From Pelagomonas calceolata (Eukaryota; Sar; Pelagophyceae; Pelagomonadales; Pelagomonadaceae): a stretch of DNA of 64,000 nucleotides. The translations under genes and the position numbers were made by a program. How positions within the stretch are numbered: the first letter of the stretch is position 1; each line of letters starts with the position of its first letter. Positions 52,047-59,768 of the stretch are shown one piece after another. The notes beneath the pieces were generated by a model. It searched no databases, had not been told where the DNA came from, and saw only the letters and a program-made list of their open reading frames with translations. The stretch covers positions 4,154,001 to 4,218,000 of the forward strand of contig CAKKNE010000001.1 of the NCBI GenBank assembly GCA_918797485.1. Reading direction: 5' to 3'.

Positions 52047-52405
52047 CTAAATGAGGACCTGGGTCGCCGGCTCGCGGAACGTCGTCCAAAACCCGCACGA
52101 TTTCCAATAAGGCTTCGTGCGCGCCGCGTAGACGTCGCGGCGAGCATCTCCGACCCGTAACGTAATCGTCGCCGCATCCTGAGCCGCCTTCGACGCGTCA
52201 TCGACTCGCAGGCGCCGCGGAGCGCCGTCGGCCGCGCGCCCGCCGAGTAGACCGCGCGGCTGAAACTCGACAACGCGTAGCGAGTCGGCCGCATTGACCC
52301 GGGCGTGAGCGTCGCCGTGGCGTCGACCGCTCGCGGCGCGCCATAATTGCGCAGCGCCGCCGGCCCTAGCAGCGCCAGCAAGCAGTGCAACAACGGAGAG
52401 CGCAT
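52047..52405 (-). CDS. Possible small secreted or plastid protein, structure unresolved
   Basis: From ATG 52405 the frame gives a signal-peptide-like start (MRSPLLHCLLALLGPAAL) with high third-position GC for about 75 codons. Downstream, a different frame ending at 52047 has the coding-like stretch TITLRVGDARRDVYAARTKP, then YWKSCGFWTTF. No single frame joins ATG to stop, so a small intron or an indel near 52200 would be needed. I recognise no family. Confidence 0.3.
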
Positions 52406-52522
52406 CGCGAGGCGCACGCGCGCGGCACAGCAATATTATCAAACTCCAGCGGCTAAATAAGAGCAAGCAAATCAGCGCTATAAGCGCAGGGGTGCCAGAG
52501 ACACTGGGCTACCGCTTGCTTT

Positions 52523-52546
52523 GCTAGTGTCTTACAGGACGCTAGC
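52523..52546 (+). promoter_or_regulatory. Upstream near-palindrome, consensus-like copy
   Basis: The site reads GCTAGTGTCTTACA then GGACGCTAGC, the best match to the consensus. It lies 174 bp upstream of the G-patch gene start. Confidence 0.6.
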
Positions 52547-52719
52547 ATTTAATAGTCAGGCGCAGGCCTGCTGGGCAGCAACCCGGGCGCAGCCGTTTTG
52601 CCAACCCGCAAAAATCGGCTGGTGACCTCGGTAGGATCGCTGCGGAGGACTGCGCCAACTTCTAGGACAGCTCAAGGCCGCTGGAGCTCGAGCACTGCCG
52701 GTGCTTGAGGGCTGCTGTG

Positions 52720-53415
52720 ATGGAGCAAAACGACTCCGACGACGAGAGCGTAACACCGACGCTGCCTGGCTTCGTGCGCGCGTCCAAGCCGCCAGCGCTG
52801 CCCGGTTTCGTGCGTCCGGCGTCGCGGCCGAAGAAAAAGACCAGCGGCGCCGACGTGGCCGCAGCGTACAAATCCCTCGTTCGACAACCAAAGCCGCCGA
52901 GCGCGGCGCCAGAGCCAAGCGTTGCAGTCGGTCCGGCGCGGATGGCCACTTGCGCCGCGTGCGGCGCCACGTACGACCCTCTGGCGCGAGAGGCGCACGA
53001 GGCATCGATCTCGCATCAGCTGGCCGTTGGTCCGCGGACACGCGGCCGCCGCGTTATGCTGCCCGATTCAAATCCTGGTGCGAAGCTGCTGGAGCGCATG
53101 GGCTGGCAAGACGATGGCGAGCGTCCTGGCCTCGGCGCACCCGGGAAGGAGGGCAGGATTCAGCCGCTCGCTGTAGCCCTAAAACGCGACACCTCGGGCC
53201 TCGGGAGCCGTGCGTACGAAAATCGTGTGTCCCATTTTTCCGCCAACGACGCCGCCGCGGTTGCGCCGCCACGCCCACCGAAACCTCCGCCGCCGCCGCC
53301 GCCCTCGCGGAAGGCGCGGCGCCGGGCCGAGGCCGAGGATCGGCGACGAAGCGTGCGGCTGCGACGAGACCTCGCAGACGCGATCCCCGAGGGGTACGAG
53401 GAACTGTTTCGATAA
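52720..53415 (+). CDS. G-patch domain protein (GPANK1-like)
   Basis: This 231-aa protein has two LPGFVRxxxxP repeats near the N-terminus, a Cys/His finger-like segment (CAACGATYDP then HEASISHQ) at about 90-115, and a G-patch at about 128-175. The G-patch reads NPGAKLLERMGWQDDGERPG, then LGAPGKEGR and KRDTSGLG. The tail is Pro-rich and basic. G-patch proteins activate DEAH helicases in RNA processing, and this order of finger and G-patch fits GPANK1-like proteins. ATG 52720 is the only ATG start available. It converges on the DUF1415-WW gene, with 16 bp between stops. Confidence 0.82.
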   Translation: MEQNDSDDESVTPTLPGFVRASKPPALPGFVRPASRPKKKTSGADVAAAYKSLVRQPKPPSAAPEPSVAVGPARMATCAACGATYDPLAREAHEASISHQLAVGPRTRGRRVMLPDSNPGAKLLERMGWQDDGERPGLGAPGKEGRIQPLAVALKRDTSGLGSRAYENRVSHFSANDAAAVAPPRPPKPPPPPPPSRKARRRAEAEDRRRSVRLRRDLADAIPEGYEELFR

Positions 53416-53431
53416 GTATGTTACACAAAGC

Positions 53432-55112
53432 CTATTCTGGCGGCCAGACCCACGAAGTCGCGCCCGTCTTCGTGTTGTAGTAGTAAGTATTCCCCGACGC
53501 TTCGTCGACGGCCGACGCCCAGTCCGCGACGACAATTTCAGCGGTCTCCGCCGCCGCCGCAACTGTTTCCGCCGCCGCCGCCGCAGCTCCACCAGTGAGC
53601 GTGAGGTCGTCTGTCGCCTTGATGCCTCCGCCCTGCGCCATCATTTTTCGGGCGATCTTGAGGACCTCGACTTGCGACCTATCTACTTTCACGTCGTTGA
53701 CCGCGCTCCAGTCGAGCGTGCGCAGCATTTCCTCGAGTTTTTCGGTGCCGATGTCGCCGAGCGTCTCCTCGTTTTGTGAATACACGAGCCCAGTCGGCAA
53801 GCCCTTCTGCGCCGCCTTCACCTGAGGCGTGCGGAGGATGTTGATCATAGGAATCGGTGACCGTCTTCCGTAATTGGCCGCAGCATCCGCCCCCGCGCGT
53901 TCGCCACCCTGCGTGGGGCATCACGTCGATGGCGTGGCGCGTGGCGCCATCGACGCGACGTGGACGTGGCACGCGATGCCAACGCGAACAACGCAAAGAT
54001 AATAAAGGACGCCGCAAGAGCACGTCTCGGAACACGTATTGAGGATGAAAGAAAACGAGCTGGATCTGGCCCTCGAAGCCCAATCCTTCGACCTTTGATT
54101 CCGTGGCCGATTGGAGGGCTTGCGTTAGTGCGTCGCCAAATTGCTCAAACGCGTCAAAGTTACTGGCCCAGTACGGATTTGTCATCAGGAGCAGCGACGT
54201 CGCGTGTCGAGGGTGGTCCTCGAGCCATTGCACCTCCTTCCAGAACCATTGGAAGCACGTCTCCGTATCGTCGGCACGAGTTACCTGTGTGGAAAGCAAC
54301 CAGTGAGTGATGTTGTCGCGTCGATGGCGTGGGGCGCCTGAAAATTTGATTTGATTTTCACACAGGTGCTAACGTCGTATCGTACGTCTCCTAGAGGTAA
54401 GCCGGCGCGGTCAGCCGACAGGCTAAAGGGGCAAATGCCCGCATCGCTCACGATTGCGTTCACCCAGTCCTTCGAGCACTTCAGGGCGTCGTCGTCGCCG
54501 AGGTCGTGCTGGATAGGACATTTATCCACCGGCGGCGCGGTCTCCGCGTCGAGCGCCTTGAGCCGCTCGCGCATCTCGGGGCTCAAGAAATCATCATCCT
54601 CGTCTTCGTCAGCCCACTCGTCCCACACGTCCGCGTTGGTCGACCGCGGCACGTTTTTTACGATGATGCTGTTAGCAGGGCCTGGCATCGCGTGGATGTG
54701 CGCTCCAAAGTTCCTGTGTGGAAACCAACCAGTGACATCAAGCCGTGCGCTGATGGGTGGGGCGCCCGAAATTTGATTTCCACGCTGTGGCTCGCTGCGA
54801 CGAGTCTTTGCAGACCTCGAGATGCTCGAACAAGGCTTGGAAGGTCTGCGGCCGCTTCAAGTCTTCGCAGTTCGGGAAATACATCGCTCGGAAGTCTCCG
54901 GGCGGCGGCGGGTTCGCAAGGACTTGCCAAAGCTCGGCAAGAGCGCCGGAGATAGACGTCGTCTCGCTGAAAATCTCTTTTTCGTCTGTGCTGGACTCAG
55001 TCTCGATGACGTGGAGCGGCGCCGCGCGCCGCGGCGGCACGGCCGGTGCCAAAAGAGCATTAGCAGTGGTAGCTGCACACAGCAGCCCAAGGATTACTCG
55101 AGGCCGCGCCAT
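53432..55112 (-). CDS. DUF1415 domain plus WW domain protein, plastid-type presequence
   Basis: This 468-aa protein is spliced from 55112-54784, 54713-54374, 54284-54024 and 53908-53432, with phases 2, 0 and 0; a GC donor at 54795 is an equally framed alternative for the first junction and would give 464 aa. It starts MARPRVILGLLCAATTANAL, a signal peptide followed by LAPAVPPRR, as in heterokont plastid proteins. DUF1415 spans about residues 180-390: WVNAIVSDAGICPFSLSADR, GDVRYDVTRADDTETC and the closing ANYGRRSPIPMINILR. The C-terminus is a WW domain, DWASAVDEASGNTYYYN then TGATSWVWPP. WW domains bind Pro-rich ligands; DUF1415 is uncharacterised. All three introns carry introner-type sequence. 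Confidence 0.8.
53909..54023 (-). repeat. Intron with two opposed core modules (115 bp)
   Basis: In gene sense the donor is GTGCTC and the acceptor CACGCAG. GTCGCGTCGATGGCG is followed within 15 bp by CACGCCATCGACGTGA, its near-inverse, giving a hairpin. Terminal repeats are absent. The phase 0 junction joins QYVFRD to GGERAGAD, matching the DUF1415 pattern. Confidence 0.7.
54285..54365 (+). mobile_element. Introner-type element, DUF1415 gene intron 2 (81 bp)
   Basis: It starts CTGTGTGGAAAGCAACCAGTG in plus orientation, carries GTCGCGTCGATGGCGTGG, and ends TTTGATTTTCACACAG. It is inverted relative to the minus-strand gene. The intron is 54285-54373; its donor GTTAGC starts exactly 8 nt outside the element. 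The 8-nt flanks agree at only three positions. Confidence 0.8.
54714..54787 (+). mobile_element. Introner-type element, DUF1415 gene intron 1 (74 bp)
   Basis: It starts CTGTGTGGAAACCAACCAGTG and ends TTGATTTCCACGCTG. The core has decayed to GCTGATGGGTGGGGCGCCC. It is inverted relative to the gene. Two in-frame donors exist: GTGG at 54783, and GC 8 nt outside the element at 54795, 12 nt apart. Confidence 0.78.
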
Positions 55113-55220
55113 CGCGCAGGCCTGATGCGTTCGCGTGTCTGGCTTCTCTCACGTCAAATTTACGACCAGTAAATGTGTCTAAGCGCGTCAGAGCGCCCCG
55201 GTTGACGTTAGGTGTTTTAT

Positions 55221-55243
55221 CTTAGCGGCAGTAAGACACTAGG
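55221..55243 (-). promoter_or_regulatory. Upstream near-palindrome between two divergent genes
   Basis: On the minus strand it reads CCTAGTGTCTTACTG then CCGCTAAG. It lies 109 bp upstream of the DUF1415 gene start (minus) and 130 bp upstream of the membrane protein start at 55373 (plus). Confidence 0.5.
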
Positions 55244-55372
55244 AAGCAGGCCGCATGGCAAAAATTGCTGCCATACGCCAGCCCAAGCAGCTAATTTCTC
55301 GAACGATTGCCATTTTCGAGCCATGACTCCATAATAGAGACCGCACTCCGCTCGCTGTCCGCGTGTCGCGCC

Positions 55373-56395
55373 ATGATAGAGCTCAAAGAGACGGGGAGCC
55401 CTCCCCGCAGCACTCCCGGCAAGGTCAGCGACGCGGCAGGCTTGCTCGCTGAGGAGGAGGGATGGTCTCGCGATGACGCCGACGAAATGAAAACAAGCGA
55501 GCCTGCTGCTGAGGCCACCGCGAGCCCGCCGCGTTCGCGTCTCGCGTCGCCCTGGCTGCCCGACGCGCCGCAGCGCTGCGGCGGCAGCGCTGTGAAATCA
55601 CTGAAAGCACGCGTGCGGCTCGCGAAATTCCTCGTGCTGTCGTGGGTGCTCATCGTCTGCGGACACGCGTTTATCCGGGCTCACAAATCCGAGCGGAGGT
55701 GGGAGCGAGATCCGAACTACAGCATCGGTGATTTCCATAGTCTCGACCTCCACTCCTGCGCGCTCGACGCCCTGTGTTATTTCATCGTGGGCCGCTGGTG
55801 GAAAAGAAAGGGTGTCGACCGATGGAACGTGTTTGCACCAATGGTCTTGGGCCTCATTCTCTTCTCGGCCGTGGGCGCGGCTGATATTGCGCATTATTCG
55901 ATCTCACTCTTTGCGATAAAATGCCTGTGGCCACCGGCCGTCGTCGTCGCCGCTGCGGTGTTGTGCATCGCGGTCATTGTGATTGTTTGCCTGCACGTGC
56001 GCGCGGCCTGGCGCGACGGCCTCCTGCTCGGTAGATGTATCGAGATCGCGGCGACGGCGTTGGTTTTTGTCTTACCAGTTTTTCGGGACCCGTCGTTCCA
56101 CCTTCATCATTGGTACTGGACCTGGCTAATAGGTATGCACGCGAACCAGGACGCCTGGTGGTCTCAGGCCGCCTGCGCGTTCCTTTGGGGCGGCTATTTG
56201 AATGGGATTGCTGCCTATGGCCGAGACGATCTGCTCGGCTGCAAGCGCTCGTTCTACGCGGCCGCCAATCAGCATTGCGGATACCTGGACTGCTACTACG
56301 AGTCGCACTACACTGATCAGAATGCAACGATCCCAGCGAAGCCACCCTTCCAGGACGCGCCGAATTGGAGGACGTGCGAGGGGATGGCTCCGTAA
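55373..56395 (+). CDS. Multi-pass membrane protein, function unknown
   Basis: This 340-aa protein has a hydrophilic N-terminus of about 85 residues (Ser/Pro/Glu-rich) and then about six hydrophobic helices: FLVLSWVLIVCGHAF, ALCYFIVGRW, VFAPMVLGLILFSAVGAA, a long one in WPPAVVVAAAVLCIAVIVIV, IEIAATALVFVLPVF, and ACAFLWGGYLNGIAAYG. A His-rich FHLHHWYWTWLIGMHANQDA segment between helices may bind metal or heme. I recognise no family. The start is ATG 55373; no earlier in-frame ATG exists. It converges on the pirin gene, with 18 bp between stops. Confidence 0.7.
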   Translation: MIELKETGSPPRSTPGKVSDAAGLLAEEEGWSRDDADEMKTSEPAAEATASPPRSRLASPWLPDAPQRCGGSAVKSLKARVRLAKFLVLSWVLIVCGHAFIRAHKSERRWERDPNYSIGDFHSLDLHSCALDALCYFIVGRWWKRKGVDRWNVFAPMVLGLILFSAVGAADIAHYSISLFAIKCLWPPAVVVAAAVLCIAVIVIVCLHVRAAWRDGLLLGRCIEIAATALVFVLPVFRDPSFHLHHWYWTWLIGMHANQDAWWSQAACAFLWGGYLNGIAAYGRDDLLGCKRSFYAAANQHCGYLDCYYESHYTDQNATIPAKPPFQDAPNWRTCEGMAP

Positions 56396-56413
56396 TTTTT
56401 GTTCTATGTGTAT

Positions 56414-57630
56414 TTATGATTTACGCCGCTTCAGGAATGTACCTGCTTGCAATTCCCGGTATGCCTCGTCAATCTCCCAATCGTAATTCATCACGATCGG
56501 CCCGCCCATCGCCACGGGCTCGCGCAGCCGCTCGCCGACGAGCAGCAGCACGTCGCTTTCTCCGCGTGCCGCGTTCGTGCACGAGATCGCGTCCGCGCCG
56601 CTCGCAAAGCCGCAGGACTCGCCGGCCTTTACGGTGACCTGTCCCCCGCCAGGCCCGGGTACGGTGACCTGGCCCTCGCGACAGTACAGCGAACAAGAGG
56701 AGTCGGCACCGACCTTTGGCGCCCACTTTCCACCGGCCGGAATCCAGGCGTGCAAGACCTCAGCGCGCGGCCGCTGGTTGGGCGTTGCGCCCTCGCCGTC
56801 GGAGGCCGCAGCGACGATATTTTCGTCAAGCACAGTGCGTATACGCGTCCCGTCGACAACTTCCTCGTGCCACGGCGCGCCGTGCGCCGCGCCGAGGTAT
56901 CGAATAGAAGGCGGATCGAACTTCTGCGAGGCTGGCAAATTGACCCAGACCTGAAAGAGCTCGATGCTCGTCCTTCGCTCGTCGCTCGTCTCCCAAAATT
57001 CCTCGTGCTGGGCGCCCGAGCCGGTTCTCATCCATTGCGCACTTCCCCCTCGATAGGTCTTGGACCCGCCCAGGCTATCACGGTGGCGAAAGCCGTCGGA
57101 GCCGTCTAGCACATATGTGAGAATGTCAAAACCGCGGTGCGGATGCATCGAGAAGCCCTGTGTGGAAATCACATTTCGGGCGCCCCACGCCATCGACGCG
57201 ATATTTTCTCCGTAGCTCACTGGTTGATTTCCACACAGCTCTCGACCTCCACATCTATGTAGGGCAGCCCCGTGGCCTTCCCGAAGGCTCGGAACGGCCC
57301 CCGCAGCGGGTCCCGCGGGTCGAACCAATGTTTGTGATGCGCGACCAGCAAGAACGGGTCCGCGTTCGGCAGGCCCATCGGAATTACGCGCCCACCAGCC
57401 CAAGAAGGCCAGACAGGAATGCGGGGCCACTGCTGTACGTCTCCGGCGCGGCGCGAGGCCGTCTTCTGGGAAGCGGAGGCTGCTACGGGCGCCGCGGCCG
57501 TCAGCGCGGCGCCCGTCGCAGTCGCAGCATCTCTCCGAGTGAACGTCCCAGGGTTAATATCCGGGAGCTTCAACCACTGCGAGAGGGCTGCGGCCTGCGC
57601 GGCGACGGCTAGCAGAGCAAAGCATGGCAT
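56414..57630 (-). CDS. Pirin-family protein with signal peptide and Tat-like lumen signal
   Basis: This 375-aa protein is spliced from 57630-57247 and 57157-56414 (phase 0). The cupin core shows PNADPFLLVAHHKHWFDP, then GFSMHPHRGFDILTYVLDG and DSLGGSKTYRGGSAQWMRTG, the pirin N-terminal domain with its metal-binding His pair and Glu (AQHEEFWE). A pirin C-terminal domain follows. Pirins are Fe-dependent cupins, some with quercetinase activity. The N-terminus is a signal peptide, then FTRRDAATATGAAL and AAAPVAASA: twin arginine, hydrophobic stretch and AxA, like a thylakoid-lumen signal. Splicing joins PYIDVE to GFSMHPHRG. Confidence 0.87.
57158..57238 (-). mobile_element. Introner-type element in the pirin gene (81 bp)
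   Basis: In gene sense it starts CTGTGTGGAAATCAACCAGTG, holds ATCGCGTCGATGGCGTGG, and ends ATGTGATTTCCACACAG: the most intact copy, inserted in the forward orientation. The intron is 57158-57246, with donor GTCGAG 8 nt outside the element. The flanking 8-mers no longer match. Confidence 0.88.
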
Positions 57631-58003
57631 CGTGTTGGCAGCTTATGGACCGCTGCGGGGCGCCGAAAGATGGCGCAGGCAGCAGCGCTAGGTATCTCTA
57701 GGACGCGTAGGACCTACAAGACGACGAAGGCCGAGCAGCCGGATGCTGCTCGTCCAGCAAAGGCCGATTATTTTTCAGCTCATAGCGTGATTCATACTAG
57801 CCTTTTTTGGCATAAGACGACGCGTTTTGCGTCCAAACTCACCGCGCCGCAGCCGCTGAAGCAAGCTGGTGTTGACTGAGAGTTTGGAACAACTGCCCAC
57901 GTGCTGCTAACAAAGTTCCGTAGGCTGATACGCGCCTTTGAGGTCGAGCCTCTTGCAGCCACCACCTACGGCGAGGGGAGCGGTTTACAGCGCCGCGCGC
58001 ACG
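57631..58003. other. Divergent promoter of pirin and NDUFA5
   Basis: In these 373 bp, GCTAGGTATCTCTAGGACG near 57687 resembles a decayed copy of the recurrent upstream motif. No gene is seen. Confidence 0.35.
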
Positions 58004-58571
58004 ATGCTAGCCTGCCGCGCCGCAGCGCGGCGCCCGCAACTCTTGTGGCCATCGATGGCGGCGCGTCGCGCCATCTCCTTGGGCCCTCGCCGCCCGCCGG
58101 CGCTCCGCCGCACCTTGGGCGCCGCCCTGGCGCCGCGCCGCCCGCCGGCGCTCCTCGCGCGCCGCGCCGCAACCACGAAAACGACGACGGGCATAGTAGG
58201 TCTCCCTGTCGACCCGCATGCCCGCGAGACCTTGATCGCCCTCAACGAGCAGCTCCTGGACGAAATTAAACAAGTACCGGAAGGGGCCGAGTACCGCAAG
58301 TCTGTAGAGGCGACCTGCAACTACCGACTCAAGTGCCTGCGCGAGAACGAGGACGAGGCGACGCTCGAAGAGCTCATCGGCATGGGGCAACTGGAGGAGC
58401 TCATCGAGTCGCAGACGGAGGAGCTGGGCGTCCTCCGCATGTACGTGGCTGTGTGGAAATCAAAATTTACGGCGCGTTTGACACACTGATTGATTTCCAC
58501 ACAGGTACGTGGCCGAGGAGATGTGGAAGGTCATCGCGGAGCTAGACACCCCGGAAGTGAAGCTCGACTGA
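58004..58571 (+). CDS. NDUFA5: NDUFA5-type subunit of mitochondrial complex I
   Basis: This 167-aa protein is spliced from 58004-58440 and 58505-58571. The first about 65 residues are Arg/Ala/Pro-rich without acids, a mitochondrial targeting peptide. The mature part matches NDUFA5 (29.9-kDa / B13 subunit): TTGIVGLPVDPHARETLIAL, EIKQVPEGAEYRKSVEATCN and GQLEELIESQTEELGVLRMY. The subunit belongs to the matrix arm of NADH:ubiquinone oxidoreductase. Removing the 64-nt intron restores RMYVAEEMW. The stop lies 14 bp from the stop of the convergent membrane-protein gene. Confidence 0.92.
58449..58504 (-). mobile_element. Introner-type element in NDUFA5 with perfect 8-bp duplication (56 bp)
   Basis: CTGTGTGGAAATCAA at the left and TTGATTTCCACACAG at the right are perfect 15-bp inverted repeats. 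GTACGTGG occurs directly on both sides (58441-58448 and 58505-58512). The intron is 58441-58504, so the left duplicate gives the donor GTACGT and the element gives the acceptor. The central core is absent. It looks recent. Confidence 0.95.
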
Positions 58572-58585
58572 ATTAACTATGTTCA

Positions 58586-59257
58586 TTAATATTTCTTATC
58601 CCCCTTGATGGTCGATCGGAGGTCGTTCTCGACGGTCGACATGGCCGCCTTCAGGCCCGCCGCCGCGTCGGCGACGAAGTCGCCCGCCTCGACGTCGTCG
58701 TCGTCGGAAAAGTCGTCGTCGCTCTCACCATCGAGTGCCCTATCATCCAACGACGCCTCGATGCGGTTGCACAGCTGGAAGGCGAGCGCGGCCCAGGCGT
58801 AGACGGCGCAGAACGTCATGCGCGCGCGCGGCGTCTCGCCGCTTCGTTGTGCGGCGCAGAGCAGCTCGCCTCTATGACTAACTACTTGCCCAAAGAGCGA
58901 CGCGAGGGCCGCCTGCGATATCCGCATCGCACAAGCTCTTGAGAATAAGCCGTGCCTCAATAAAGTCTCGAGCAACAAACACAATAACCCACAGACGTAC
59001 ACCAAGCCGTAGGCCGTCAGACACCTCAATGCTTCAGGCGCATCGCCGGCACACGATAACGCCACGTCGATGCGCGACGGGAACAACGCAGCCACGGCCA
59101 ACGACGCCATGGCCGCGCACGTCGTCACGTGCAACGATCTAACAAAGCGACTCAAATCCGTCCGCTCGTCGAGCATCACTTCCGGGTGAAAATAAACCGC
59201 GCTGCTCAGCGACGCGGCGAGCCACCACAGCAACATGGCGGGGGACGCGGCCGGCAT
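58586..59257 (-). CDS. Small multi-pass membrane protein
   Basis: This 223-aa protein has four to five hydrophobic helices (MLLWWLAASLSSAVYF; HVTTCAAMASLAVAALF; LTAYGLVYVCGLLCLLLETL; MTFCAVYAWAALAFQLC) and an acidic, Ser/Asp-rich C-terminal tail (DGESDDDFSDDDDVEAGDF) followed by a short helix. I recognise no family. The acidic tail is probably cytosolic. It is divergent from the Tudor-like gene, with 511 bp between starts. Confidence 0.65.
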   Translation of the reverse strand: MPAASPAMLLWWLAASLSSAVYFHPEVMLDERTDLSRFVRSLHVTTCAAMASLAVAALFPSRIDVALSCAGDAPEALRCLTAYGLVYVCGLLCLLLETLLRHGLFSRACAMRISQAALASLFGQVVSHRGELLCAAQRSGETPRARMTFCAVYAWAALAFQLCNRIEASLDDRALDGESDDDFSDDDDVEAGDFVADAAAGLKAAMSTVENDLRSTIKGDKKY

Positions 59258-59768
59258 CTTTTATGTGGTGTGGCGATGGCGTTTGGAGAGAGCTTTGCTG
59301 TAGCGCGGTCGGCGCCCAGAGGAGTTTTCAGTCCTCTGCTTACAGCTGCTTGCAGAGCGAAATTGGTTGTGGCTGCGGTCGCGAGTGGGAACAGCGATCG
59401 AAACACAGTATTTGTGAGCCGGCACAGCCACCAATGCGTGTGTAGGCAAAAAAAGCAAATTACAAAGCTGGCCAAAACCCGCGAGTTAGAAAATTGAATC
59501 AATCACGAGGAGCACGTGGAGCCACCGCCTCTCGCCCCCAAGGACCGTCCCAATCGCAACAACCACGCGTCCCAGTCAGCTCAAAATCTCGATCTCTGCT
59601 GTCCGGTGGAGAGACAGACCCTCGTGGTACGCCGCGAATCGGCATTGATCAAGCTAACGACAGCAGCCGCGGGACGCGGTCGACGCGGCACGCGACGGCA
59701 AACGCGAAAAGGCAGCGTCGCGCGAGCCAGGGCAGCCCCCAAGGGACTCTGGGAGGATCCCTGACACA
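59258..59768. other. Divergent promoter region
   Basis: These 511 bp lie between two divergent genes. The stretch near 59440-59500 is locally A-rich. No gene, RNA or clear motif copy is seen. Confidence 0.35.

Larger units (their letters stand above)
51912..52719. other. Intergenic region between UNG and the G-patch gene
   Basis: About 0.8 kb holds the doubtful minus-strand gene above, the near-palindrome at 52523, and an unassigned GC-rich remainder. No RNA gene is seen. Confidence 0.35.

Noticed and set aside
50891-52417. A 508-codon minus-strand open frame over UNG
   Set aside because: The plus strand encodes a full uracil-DNA glycosylase with catalytic motifs. The minus frame is a GC-driven shadow with no domain. 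Only its 5' end beyond the UNG stop is kept, as a doubtful small gene.
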